The notes under the pieces are model-generated. The model was not told the origin of the DNA and made no database searches. It saw nothing but the letters and a program-made list of their open reading frames with translations. A DNA stretch of 34,304 nucleotides, taken from JBAYDV01 sp041668045 (GTDB taxonomy: Bacteria > Bacteroidota > Bacteroidia > Bacteroidales > UBA932). A program made the translations under genes and the position numbers. Of this stretch, positions 24,975 through 32,640 are shown piece after piece. Within the stretch, counting starts at the first letter, position 1. Each line of letters starts with the position of its first letter. Location: positions 1 to 34,304 of the forward strand of contig JBAYDV010000010.1 of NCBI GenBank assembly GCA_041668045.1, read 5' to 3'.

Positions 24975-25682
24975 ATGAATAAATTTTTTATAATATTAAT
25001 ATGTCTCATATCCATAGTATCTTGCCGAGAAAACAAACATATCCCTAAGAACACTATGTCGGAGATATATTACGATATATTTATCACAGATTCATATATC
25101 AAACAGGATAATATATCTTTAAAAAAGATTACTGATTCTGCCAAAATATATGAACCTATTTTCGAAAAATATGGTTATTCTTCAGAAGATTATATATCTA
25201 CAATAAACTATTATCTTAAACAGCCGGTTAAATTAGCTAGAATCCTTCGTAATACTAAAGATAGGTTATTGACTAGAAAAAAAGAATTATCTGATGCCAT
25301 CGACTTCCAAAATGGAATACAAAGACATTGGACTTTATTAGACTCATTAAATATATTTGGGGCTGATACTATATATGGCAATGCATATTATCGTGCTCTT
25401 AATAATATATTTTTTAAAGCAGACACAGCAGTCTTAGACACTCCTATTATTGATTCCACACTTATTTCGCCAAAATATAATGCATTTGAATATTATAGTA
25501 TGTTGCCTTCGAGTGCAGACAGAAACTTAGTATTCATATTAAAGTTAAATTTAATAGATAATAAAGATAGGGATAATAACGAGCCTCCACTTCTGACTAT
25601 TCCGCCTCATAGGCCACATCAAAAGGGAAAAGCTCCTCATAAATTAAAAAAAGAGGCTATACAGCCTAAATTCAGACCTTAA
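24975..25682 (+). CDS. DUF4296 family lipoprotein
   Basis: The protein is 235 residues from the ATG at 24975; a GTG directly in front (24972) is in frame but unnecessary. A lipoprotein signal (FIILICLISIVSC) puts the lipidated cysteine at residue 17. The DUF4296 domain follows (~28-115): MSEIYYDIFITDSYIK, then FEKYGYSSEDYISTINYYLK. This helical family is found in Bacteroidota; function is unknown. The C-terminal tail is rich in P, H and K and probably disordered. It is divergent from the deacetylase gene and 12 nt upstream of the next small gene. Confidence 0.87.
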   Translation: MNKFFIILICLISIVSCRENKHIPKNTMSEIYYDIFITDSYIKQDNISLKKITDSAKIYEPIFEKYGYSSEDYISTINYYLKQPVKLARILRNTKDRLLTRKKELSDAIDFQNGIQRHWTLLDSLNIFGADTIYGNAYYRALNNIFFKADTAVLDTPIIDSTLISPKYNAFEYYSMLPSSADRNLVFILKLNLIDNKDRDNNEPPLLTIPPHRPHQKGKAPHKLKKEAIQPKFRP

Positions 25683-25694
25683 ATATTTGCATAT

Positions 25695-26060
25695 ATGAAA
25701 AAAATAGCTGCAAATTATATAATTACCTTAACGAGTTTACCTCTAAGAAATCATTATATAAAAGTAGATTCTGAACAAAAGATTATAGAAATAGAGCCTT
25801 TAGATAAAGAATTTGCCTCTACTGCATTTTATAATGGTCTAATCGTTCCTGAGCAAATAAATTTAGCTGAAGATTTTCCAATTAAGGATTTGCAAAATAT
25901 TCTCGATTGGTATAAAAATAGAATTGAATATCCAGAAGAATCTTTTAAAAAATTTATTAAATTTAAGATTGGTTCAAAAATTGGTGCCGTTTTAATAAAG
26001 AATTTTGATTTTTTATCATGGCATATAACAGACGAGAGTGAAATAATAAAGTTACTGTAA
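25695..26060 (+). CDS. Short amidohydrolase-like protein lacking the catalytic barrel
   Basis: A 121-residue protein with no signal peptide. Residues 1-52 (KKIAANYIITLTSLPLRNHYIKVD, then STAFYNGLIVP) resemble the N-terminal beta-sandwich strand set of amidohydrolase/chlorohydrolase-type enzymes. That stretch normally runs straight into the PGfxNaHcH metal motif. Here it is followed by NLAEDFPIKDLQNILDW and then KIGSKIGAVLIKNFDFLSWHITDESEIIKLL. This last part resembles the extreme C terminus of the same family (helix, then GSxxxGKxxGxvLI and T..S.v.rL). The ~250-residue TIM barrel with all metal ligands is missing; only two histidines remain. The comparison comes from recalled family patterns, not an alignment. 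It is probably a non-catalytic domain protein or a shortened relic. It is co-transcribed with the DUF4296 and radical SAM genes. Confidence 0.65.
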   Translation: MKKIAANYIITLTSLPLRNHYIKVDSEQKIIEIEPLDKEFASTAFYNGLIVPEQINLAEDFPIKDLQNILDWYKNRIEYPEESFKKFIKFKIGSKIGAVLIKNFDFLSWHITDESEIIKLL

Positions 26061-26072
26061 ATAAATATAAAA

Positions 26073-26852
26073 TTGTCAACAAAATTATATAACAACATAG
26101 TGGTTGGTCCACTTAAAAGTCGCAGACTTGGTCATTCTTTAGGAATAAATCTTCTACCCCTACGTGGTAAGATATGCACATTCGACTGCATCTATTGCGA
26201 ATGTGGCTGGAATAAAGACCATTTACAAAATCACGAGTTCGTACCTTACGAAAAGCTACACGAGGTAATACGAGATGACATTGCCCTAAAAGCTAAAAAT
26301 AAAATTCAAATAGATAGCATAACTTTTTCAGGCAATGGGGAACCTACATTGCATCCGGATTTTCCGGCGATAGTAGATTTAGTGCTTTCATTAAGAGATT
26401 TATATTATCCTAATGCTAAGGTATCTGTTCTTTCGAATGCGACAACATTAGGTAAAGAAAAGGTATTTAACGCTCTTAAGAGAGTCGATAATCCTATTAT
26501 GAAACTTGATGGAGGAGATGAAAGTTTTGTTAAAATTATAAACGGAGCAAAAGAGGATTATACCATCGCCGAAGTCATAAAGAATCTTCATAAGTTTAAT
26601 GGAGATTTTATTATGCAAACAATGTTTTTAAAAGGTAGGCTGGAAACTGGTGAATATATTGATTCAACATTAGAGGTTCTTGTAAAAAAATGGATTGATA
26701 TCGTGCTAGAGCTTAAACCTCGAGAAGTTATGGTATATACCATAGATAGAGACACACCTGATCCAAATTTAGAGAAAGTTACTATTTCTGAAATGAAAGA
26801 CATTACTGATCCTCTAAAAAAAGCTGGAATTAATGTTCAAATTAGCGGATAA
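26073..26852 (+). CDS. Radical SAM protein (COG0731-like)
   Basis: A 259-residue radical SAM enzyme whose cluster cysteines C35, C39 and C42 lie in KICTFDCIYCECGW (CxxxCxxC). Family features are the N-terminal VVGPLKSRRLGHSLGINLLP, FSGNGEPTLHPDF (the GGE-like motif) and VLSNATT. This resembles the COG0731 group of uncharacterised Fe-S oxidoreductases; the substrate is unknown. The start is inferred to be TTG at 26073 (then STKLYNNI), because the frame is blocked by a stop at 26058-26060 and no ATG precedes the conserved VVGP motif. That blocking stop is the stop of the preceding gene, which is in the same frame. Confidence 0.87.
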   Translation: MSTKLYNNIVVGPLKSRRLGHSLGINLLPLRGKICTFDCIYCECGWNKDHLQNHEFVPYEKLHEVIRDDIALKAKNKIQIDSITFSGNGEPTLHPDFPAIVDLVLSLRDLYYPNAKVSVLSNATTLGKEKVFNALKRVDNPIMKLDGGDESFVKIINGAKEDYTIAEVIKNLHKFNGDFIMQTMFLKGRLETGEYIDSTLEVLVKKWIDIVLELKPREVMVYTIDRDTPDPNLEKVTISEMKDITDPLKKAGINVQISG

Positions 26853-26887
26853 CTATATAAACTTCATCACTTATCACACATTTTTAT

Positions 26888-26895
26888 TATATTTG
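26888..26895 (+). promoter_or_regulatory. Candidate deoC promoter -7 element
   Basis: TATATTTG, an exact TAnnTTTG, lies 25 nt before the deoC ATG in the 68-bp gap after the radical SAM gene. No strong -33 is seen. Confidence 0.5.
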
Positions 26896-26920
26896 AGGAT
26901 TGAAATAATAATACATATAT

Positions 26921-27790
26921 ATGAGTAACTTTTTAGAAAATTATCAATATTTTCCTGACATGGAAATTATAGGAAAACAAATTGATACTATTCAATCAAA
27001 TCTAGAACATTGGCTAAGTCCTGAAATTCTTACTAAATGTCTTAGCATGATAGATTTAACATCTCTTCATTCAACAGATACGATGTCTGATATAGCAGTA
27101 CTTGTAGAAAAAGTTAATAACTTTAAAGGGAAATTTCCAAAATACCCATACCCTGCATCTATCTGCGTGTATCCAAACTTCAGCGAGACTATAAAAAGTA
27201 AGCTCACTGCTGAAGGTGTACATATCACAGTAGTTTCTGGTGGATTTCCAACATCTCAAACCTATAAAGAAGTTAAATGTCTAGAATCTGAATTAGCTGT
27301 AAAAAATGGAGCAGATGAAGTAGACATAGTGTTAGCGCTTAATAAGTTTCTTGATAATGATTTTGATGCTTGTACAGAAGAAATTAAAGCTATCAAATCC
27401 ACTATTGGGGATAAGACTTTAAAAGTTATTCTTGAGACTGGAGCACTTGGAAGTGCTGAAAATATAGCTCATGCATCATTCTTAGCGATGGAAGCAGGTG
27501 CTGACTTCATTAAGACTTCTACAGGTAAACTTGAACCTGCTGCTACACCAATGGCTGCAGTAGTAATGTGCGAATGTATAAAAAGATATTACGAAAAAAC
27601 TGGTCGTCAAGTTGGGTTCAAACCAGCAGGAGGAATGAAAATATCAAAAGATGCTGCTTGTTACTATGCTATAGCAGATACAATACTTGGAGAAAAATGG
27701 TTAAATAATAAATTTTTAAGATTTGGAGCCAGTAGAGTTACTAATAATATTCTTTCTGACTTAGAAGAATCTACAATAACATATTATTAA
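26921..27790 (+). CDS. deoC: Deoxyribose-phosphate aldolase
   Basis: DeoC cleaves 2-deoxyribose-5-phosphate to acetaldehyde and glyceraldehyde-3-phosphate in deoxynucleoside catabolism. The 289-residue TIM-barrel protein is longer than E. coli DeoC (259). The Schiff-base lysine is K198 in ADFIKTSTGK, the proton-relay lysine K234 in GFKPAGGMK, and the catalytic aspartate D135 in ADEVDIVL. The N-terminal IDLTSLHSTDT is the phylum's version of the DLTxL start. It has its own -7 element and is followed after 1 nt by a small exported-protein gene. Confidence 0.96.
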   Translation: MSNFLENYQYFPDMEIIGKQIDTIQSNLEHWLSPEILTKCLSMIDLTSLHSTDTMSDIAVLVEKVNNFKGKFPKYPYPASICVYPNFSETIKSKLTAEGVHITVVSGGFPTSQTYKEVKCLESELAVKNGADEVDIVLALNKFLDNDFDACTEEIKAIKSTIGDKTLKVILETGALGSAENIAHASFLAMEAGADFIKTSTGKLEPAATPMAAVVMCECIKRYYEKTGRQVGFKPAGGMKISKDAACYYAIADTILGEKWLNNKFLRFGASRVTNNILSDLEESTITYY

Positions 27791-27791
27791 T

Positions 27792-28286
27792 ATGAAAAAA
27801 ATAATATTTTTTACGGTAATTTTATTTGCACTTACATCTATAAATACTCAAGCGCAAAATTATAATCAAGCCTTCGGCTTTAGAACTAATTTTAATGGAT
27901 ATATAACTTTCCAATATAGAGTTAGTGCCGGAGCTAATAACTTCTTTAATTTAGAAGCTAATTTTAAAGATGACTATGATGATGATTATGGATTTGGTAC
28001 TAGTGTATCTGCTGACTATTTATGGTCATGGAATGTAGGTCCTCAAGGACTTGTGTTCTACGCAGGAACAGGTGCTTATGCTGGATTTATAAACAAAAAA
28101 TACAAATATACTTCTGATGAGTCTAAAATCAATATAGGTGTTAGAGGATACGCAGAAATCGAATATAGATTTGATAATTCTCCTATCGCTCTTTCTCTTA
28201 CTATTATCCCAACGATAGATTTTACTCCAGAGGTTAGATTACCTTATCAATCCTACGGCGGATTAGGAATAAAATATTGTTTTTAA
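27792..28286 (+). CDS. Small exported, probable outer-membrane beta-barrel protein
   Basis: A 164-residue protein with a clear signal peptide (MKKIIFFTVILFALTSINTQAQ, cleavage after about A21). The mature part is rich in alternating aromatic/hydrophobic strands (FNGYITFQYRVSAG, NFFNLEANFK, LVFYAGTGAYAGFI, INIGVRGYAEIEYRF). It ends GGLGIKYCF, a terminal-strand pattern with a final aromatic residue as in outer-membrane barrels. I count about eight possible strands. No family assignment. It is one base after deoC and ahead of a strong terminator, so it is co-transcribed with deoC. Confidence 0.75.
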   Translation: MKKIIFFTVILFALTSINTQAQNYNQAFGFRTNFNGYITFQYRVSAGANNFFNLEANFKDDYDDDYGFGTSVSADYLWSWNVGPQGLVFYAGTGAYAGFINKKYKYTSDESKINIGVRGYAEIEYRFDNSPIALSLTIIPTIDFTPEVRLPYQSYGGLGIKYCF

Positions 28287-28310
28287 TATATAGTTCTACT
28301 ATAAAATATA

Positions 28311-28354
28311 AAAGAGAATGCCAATGAAATTAATCATTGGCATTCTCTTTTTAT
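28311..28354. terminator. Strong bidirectional terminator after the deoC operon
   Basis: A perfect 17-bp stem pairs 28311-28327 with 28334-28350 around a 6-nt loop (aattaa). It is followed by TTTTT on the plus strand and, on the minus strand, by a U-rich tract after pheT. It sits between the convergent deoC operon and pheT. Confidence 0.93.
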
Positions 28355-28372
28355 CTATATCTACAGGATCTC

Positions 28373-30850
28373 TTATCTTAGAGTAGCTCCAAATTTATAT
28401 TTGTATGCACCCATTATCTTGTTCATTATCTTATCTACGACTTTATCTGTCAATGTTTTCTCTGTATCTTGAAGAATAAAACTTAATGCATATTGTTTCT
28501 TTCCTTCAGGAAGTTTATTAGAATCTGTAAACACGTCAAATAATTTTACTTGTTTTAATAACTTCTTCTCAGCACCAAAAGCAGTGTTCTTCAAATCAGC
28601 ATAAGATACTTTATCATCAATCAATAATGCTAAATCTCTTTTTACTTCTGGGAACTTAGGCATTTCAGTAAATAGAACTTCTTCTTTAGAATATATTTTT
28701 AATAATAAATCCCAAGAGATTTCTGCGGCAAATACTGCTTGATGAATATCCATACTATCTAAAATAGTATTTTTAACTTTTCCAATAGAAACTAGAGTAT
28801 GTTTTCCATTAAGATATTTTATACCATCAGAATAGATATCACTCGGTGTATTTTCTCTTTTTAATGAATCTAAGCTAATACCAAATCTTTTAAATAATAA
28901 TTCTACATATCCTTTTAGCTCGAAATAATTCGCTTCAGGATTATCATTTCTCCAATATTTACTTCCTTTTCCTGTTATTAACATAAGAAGATGAGGCTCC
29001 TCATTATAAGCAGAATAATCAAGTCTATTTTCGCCTCCATTAAACGAATAGACATGTCCCATTTCGAAGAACTTCATATTATTAACCCTACGTTTGAGAT
29101 TATACTCAACAGCCTCTAAACCATTAAATAATAAGGTTTGACGCATTACATTAAGTTCTGAACTTAATGGATTAATAATTTTAACACAATTTTTTTCTGG
29201 ATAGGTCGTTAAATTAGAATAATAAGCAGATTTAGTTAAAGAATTAGACATACATTCCATAAATCCATTACTAGCTAATAAATCACAAGCCTTGGTTTTA
29301 ACTATTTCAGGATCTGGAGAAGGAGTATTATTAATAGAAATACGCACCTTATCAGGGAAATTCACATTATTATAACCATATATTCTTAAAATCTCCTCTA
29401 CTACATCACATTCCCTCTCTACATCTACTCTATACGTAGGAACAGATATCACAGCTCCTTCATCATCAGATGATATAAATTCAAATTCTAAATATGTAAG
29501 AATATTTTTGATTACATCAACACCTATTCTCTGACCTATGAAATTTTCTATTCTTTTATAATTAATAGAAATTTGTTTTCTTTCAATCTCCTTTGGATAA
29601 AATTCTTGTACTTTTCCTACTACTTTAGCTCCAGCATATTCTTTTAATAAATCTACTGCTCTTTTCGCTGCATATGGTATTATGCTTGGATCTCCGCCTC
29701 TCTCATATCTGAAAGAAGCTTCAGTTTTTAGAGTATGATGCTTAGATGTTTTTCTAATATATACAGGATGGAAATAAGCTGACTCCAAAAACACTGATGT
29801 TGTAGTTTCTGAAACTCCAGACTCAAGTCCCCCAAGGACTCCAGCTAAACACATAGGAGTCTCTTCTCCATCACAAATAACTAAATCATTTGAAGATAGA
29901 GTTCTTTCTATACCGTCTAGAGTAACTAATTTATCTCCCTCTTTGCTAAGTTTTACAATAACCTTATTACCTTTTATTTTATCTGCATCGAAAGTATGGA
30001 GAGGCTGTCCTACTTCTTGTAAAACAAAATTCGCAATATCCACGACATTGTTAATAGGACGTAAACCAACAGATCTTAATTTTTTTTGCATCCACTCAGG
30101 AGAAGGTCCAATTTTTATATTAGAAAGAGTAACTCCCATATATCTAGGAACGACTGTCGAATCTTTAACCTCGAGTGAAATAGCACCATCAGTATCATTT
30201 TTAGTAGCATCTACTACTCCATTATCAAAATCATTTACCTGAGGTATATGCATATCTCCACCTGCATTGTTCAACTTTAAATATGCTGATAAATCGCGAG
30301 CTACACCAATAAAAGATGCACCATCTACTCTATTAGGCGTAAGATCTATTGAAAGTAATGAATCACTAGATAATTTTAAATACTCTTTGGCTGGTGTTCC
30401 GGGAATCGCATCAGCTTTTAAAACCATTATACCTTCATGATCTGTTCCTATTCCTAATTCATCTTCGGCACATATCATTCCGAAAGATTCTACTCCTCTA
30501 AGTTTAGATTTTTTAATTGTAAATTCATCATCAGTTCCAACTCCTAATTTACAACCAATAGTAGCTAAAAATACTTTTTGACCTTCCGCCACATTAGGAG
30601 CTCCACAAACTATCTGCAAGTTTTCTTCAGTTCCAATATTGACTTGTGTTACATGTAAATGGTCAGAATTTGGATGAGGCTTGCATTCTACAACTTCCCC
30701 CACGACCACACCTTGTAATCCACCTGGAATCTCTTCTGTTTGTTTAAAATCTTCTACTTCCAACCCTGTGAAAGTAAGTATATGTGATAATTTGTCTGGT
30801 TCAACATCGAAAGAAACATAATCTTTCAACCAATTATATGAAATATTCAT
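28373..30850 (-). CDS. pheT: Phenylalanyl-tRNA synthetase beta subunit
   Basis: This is the large subunit of the alpha2-beta2 PheRS. The 825-residue length is typical. The N-terminal MNISYNWLKDYVSFD leads into the EMAP/tRNA-binding domain (~40-150: VVVGEVVECKPHPNSDHLHVTQVN, VCGAPNV). The B3/B4 editing domain (~215-390) includes RPINNVVDIANFVLQEVGQPLHTFDADK. The B5 domain covers about 410-485, the catalytic-like core follows, and the C-terminal ferredoxin-like anticodon-binding domain (~730-825) begins with FPEVKRDLALLID. pheS is not adjacent in the window. It starts 2 nt after ftsY. Confidence 0.97.
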   Translation of the reverse strand: MNISYNWLKDYVSFDVEPDKLSHILTFTGLEVEDFKQTEEIPGGLQGVVVGEVVECKPHPNSDHLHVTQVNIGTEENLQIVCGAPNVAEGQKVFLATIGCKLGVGTDDEFTIKKSKLRGVESFGMICAEDELGIGTDHEGIMVLKADAIPGTPAKEYLKLSSDSLLSIDLTPNRVDGASFIGVARDLSAYLKLNNAGGDMHIPQVNDFDNGVVDATKNDTDGAISLEVKDSTVVPRYMGVTLSNIKIGPSPEWMQKKLRSVGLRPINNVVDIANFVLQEVGQPLHTFDADKIKGNKVIVKLSKEGDKLVTLDGIERTLSSNDLVICDGEETPMCLAGVLGGLESGVSETTTSVFLESAYFHPVYIRKTSKHHTLKTEASFRYERGGDPSIIPYAAKRAVDLLKEYAGAKVVGKVQEFYPKEIERKQISINYKRIENFIGQRIGVDVIKNILTYLEFEFISSDDEGAVISVPTYRVDVERECDVVEEILRIYGYNNVNFPDKVRISINNTPSPDPEIVKTKACDLLASNGFMECMSNSLTKSAYYSNLTTYPEKNCVKIINPLSSELNVMRQTLLFNGLEAVEYNLKRRVNNMKFFEMGHVYSFNGGENRLDYSAYNEEPHLLMLITGKGSKYWRNDNPEANYFELKGYVELLFKRFGISLDSLKRENTPSDIYSDGIKYLNGKHTLVSIGKVKNTILDSMDIHQAVFAAEISWDLLLKIYSKEEVLFTEMPKFPEVKRDLALLIDDKVSYADLKNTAFGAEKKLLKQVKLFDVFTDSNKLPEGKKQYALSFILQDTEKTLTDKVVDKIMNKIMGAYKYKFGATLR

Positions 30851-30852
30851 AA

Positions 30853-31833
30853 CTATTTTTTAAATAATGAATCTATAAATTCTTTTTTATTAAATATCTG
30901 TAAATCTTCTATTTGTTCTCCCACACCAATGAATTTAACTGGAATTTTAAATTGATCAGCGATACCAAGTACAACTCCACCTTTGGCCGTTCCATCAAGT
31001 TTCGTAACAGCTAACGAGGTAACATCTGTAGCTTTAGTAAATTCTTTAGCCTGCATAAAAGCATTCTGCCCTGTAGAACCATCTAACACTAACAATACAT
31101 CATGTGGTCCATCTGGTACAAGTTTTCGAATTACATTTCTAATCTTGGTTAATTCGTTCATTAGATTAACTTTATTATGTAATCTTCCTGCAGTATCAAT
31201 CAAGACTATATCTGCATTTCGTGCTATAGCACTCTTTACCGTATCGAAAGCAACTGATGCTGGATCAGAGCCCATAGGCTGCTTAACTATTGGCACTCCT
31301 GCTCTCTCACTCCATATAGTTAATTGATCTACTGCAGCAGCTCTAAATGTATCTGCAGCTCCTAGAACTACTGATTTCCCGTCAGCTTTTAATCTAGCAG
31401 CTAATTTCCCAATAGTAGTTGTTTTTCCTACTCCATTTACTCCTACCACTAAAACGACATAAGGTTTTTTATTGAAATCAAATGGCATATCATTCGCATC
31501 TGACTGATCATCTTCAGATGTACTTTTGATATCTAATAAAGACTCCATTTCTTCTTTTAATATAGAATTTAATTCTTCTATATTAATATATTTATCTTTT
31601 GAAACACGAGCTTCTAGTAAATCAATAATTTTAAGAGTAGTATCGACTCCTATATCAGAGGCTATTAAAGCTTCTTCTACATCGTCCAAAATAGAATCAT
31701 CAATTTTAGATTTACCAATTACTGCTCTAGAAAGACGTTCAAAAAAACCTTTTTTAGTTTTTTCTAAACCCTTATCTAAAGATTCTTTCTCTTTATCTAC
31801 TTCTTTTTTATTCTTTCTTCTAAATAAACCCAT
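30853..31833 (-). CDS. ftsY: Signal recognition particle receptor FtsY
   Basis: FtsY is an SRP-type GTPase that docks ribosome-SRP complexes at the inner membrane. The protein is 326 residues with a short basic N terminus (GLFRRKNKK) in place of the long acidic A domain of E. coli, as is common in this phylum. The N domain spans ~25-105. GTPase motifs: G1 GVNGVGKT (131-138), DTFRAAA (161-167), G3 DTAGR (213-217), G4 TKLDG (277-281), and GVGEQIEDL (303-311). It begins after a terminator that isolates it from the ribosomal-protein operon, and is followed after 2 nt by pheT. Confidence 0.96.
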   Translation of the reverse strand: MGLFRRKNKKEVDKEKESLDKGLEKTKKGFFERLSRAVIGKSKIDDSILDDVEEALIASDIGVDTTLKIIDLLEARVSKDKYINIEELNSILKEEMESLLDIKSTSEDDQSDANDMPFDFNKKPYVVLVVGVNGVGKTTTIGKLAARLKADGKSVVLGAADTFRAAAVDQLTIWSERAGVPIVKQPMGSDPASVAFDTVKSAIARNADIVLIDTAGRLHNKVNLMNELTKIRNVIRKLVPDGPHDVLLVLDGSTGQNAFMQAKEFTKATDVTSLAVTKLDGTAKGGVVLGIADQFKIPVKFIGVGEQIEDLQIFNKKEFIDSLFKK

Positions 31834-31854
31834 GATTTTTTTTGCTTAGACTTA

Positions 31855-31862
31855 CAAAAGTA
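31855..31862 (-). promoter_or_regulatory. Candidate ftsY-pheT promoter -7 element
   Basis: The minus strand reads TACTTTTG (TAnnTTTG), 21 nt before the ftsY ATG and just downstream of the terminator at 31886-31914. The -33 is not obvious. Confidence 0.5.
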
Positions 31863-31885
31863 CAAAAAAAAAGGATAAAGAGCAT

Positions 31886-31914
31886 AAAAAAAGACAGTAT
31901 AAATACTGTCTTTT
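31886..31914 (-). terminator. Terminator of the rpmB-rpmG-DUF4295 operon
   Basis: aaaagacagta (31889-31899) pairs with tactgtctttt (31904-31914) around a 4-nt loop. Read on the minus strand the stem is followed by a run of seven T. It lies 29 nt after the DUF4295 stop codon and before ftsY. Confidence 0.88.
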
Positions 31915-31942
31915 AATATTTTACTAAGTAATAGAAATTAAA

Positions 31943-32101
31943 TTATTTTTTGAAAAATTCTTTAGTTTCAGATACTGGAATAATTTCATCTTTAAATATA
32001 TATGCACCTGTGCGAGGTGATTTATCCATACGGATACATTTCACTACGTTTCTTTTACTTGACTTTTCAGCAGTAAAGGTCGCAACTGATTTCTTTGCCA
32101 T
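31943..32101 (-). CDS. DUF4295 family small ribosome-associated protein
   Basis: A 52-residue basic protein starting MAKKSVATFTAEKSSKRNVV and ending VSETKEFFKK. It is a Bacteroidota-specific family annotated DUF4295, consistently found directly after rpmG. I recall that structural work on a Flavobacterium ribosome assigned an extra large-subunit protein (bL38) in this phylum, and this family is the likely candidate; that link is from memory. The 20-nt spacing to rpmG and the following terminator show it is the last gene of the L28-L33 operon. Its small size makes it easy to miss. Confidence 0.9.
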   Translation of the reverse strand: MAKKSVATFTAEKSSKRNVVKCIRMDKSPRTGAYIFKDEIIPVSETKEFFKK

Positions 32102-32120
32102 TTTATATAAATATTAAGTG

Positions 32121-32306
32121 TTATTTAATTTCTTTATGAAGCGTTACCTTTCTAAGGAATGGATTGTATTTCCTACGCTCCAATCTTTCAGTAGTATTCT
32201 TTTTATTTTTGGTAGTTATATACCTAGACATACCTGGTACACCACTATTTTTCTGCTCTGTGCATTCTAGAATAACTTGTACTCTATTTCCTTTAGATTT
32301 TGCCAT
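32121..32306 (-). CDS. rpmG: 50S ribosomal protein L33 (bL33)
   Basis: A 61-residue large-subunit protein: MAKSKGNRVQVILECTEQK, then SRYITTKNKKNTTERLERRKYNPFLRKVTLHKE, the normal bL33 pattern. Only one cysteine (C15) is present, so it is the zinc-free form lacking the paired CxxC ligands. It follows rpmB by 13 nt and, unusually for this window, has a strong Shine-Dalgarno sequence. Confidence 0.97.
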   Translation of the reverse strand: MAKSKGNRVQVILECTEQKNSGVPGMSRYITTKNKKNTTERLERRKYNPFLRKVTLHKEIK

Positions 32307-32322
32307 AATTTAAATCTCCTTA
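32307..32322 (-). promoter_or_regulatory. Shine-Dalgarno of rpmG overlapping the rpmB stop codon
   Basis: On the minus strand the 16 bases before the rpmG ATG read TAAGGAGATTTAAATT. TAA is the rpmB stop codon, and it shares two A residues with an AAGGAG Shine-Dalgarno spaced 9 nt from the ATG. I found no comparable motif ahead of the other genes checked here. Confidence 0.7.
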
Positions 32323-32562
32323 TACTATTTTAATTAAACCTTTAGCTTGAGAAGATCTCAATGTAGCCTCTAGTCCATTTTTATTTATAGTTCTCATTCC
32401 TGCTACTGAAACCTTGAGGGTAATGAATCTTTCCTCTTTCTCATACCAAAAGCGTTTAGTTTTTAAATTCAAAGCAAACTCACGTTTAGTACGACGTTTA
32501 GAATGGGAAACATTATTTCCTATCATTCTTTTCTTTCCTGTTACTTGACAAACTTTTGCCAT
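32320..32562 (-). CDS. rpmB: 50S ribosomal protein L28 (bL28)
   Basis: An 80-residue basic protein with the bL28 signature MAKVCQVTGKKRMIGNNVSHSKRRTKREF and the C-terminal VSVAGMRTINKNGL. It is first in a three-gene operon with rpmG and DUF4295, preceded by its own promoter in the gap after lepB. Confidence 0.97.
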   Translation of the reverse strand: MAKVCQVTGKKRMIGNNVSHSKRRTKREFALNLKTKRFWYEKEERFITLKVSVAGMRTINKNGLEATLRSSQAKGLIKIV

Positions 32563-32606
32563 AATTTTATATCGTAATTAAATGATTAACAATTTTTTAA
32601 GGAATG

Positions 32607-32638
32607 CAAATATCCTTATTTTTTTTATAATATACAAA
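32607..32638 (-). promoter_or_regulatory. rpmB operon promoter
   Basis: On the minus strand, TTTG (32635-32638), a 20-nt spacer and GATATTTG (32607-32614, one mismatch to TAnnTTTG) lie 45 nt before the rpmB ATG, entirely in the 78-bp gap after lepB. Confidence 0.5.
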
Positions 32639-32640
32639 TT

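Noticed and set aside
30983..31849. Two open plus-strand frames (30983-31327 and 31526-31849) opposite ftsY
   Set aside because: They are antisense to conserved GTPase coding sequence and have serine/leucine-rich shadow composition without motifs.
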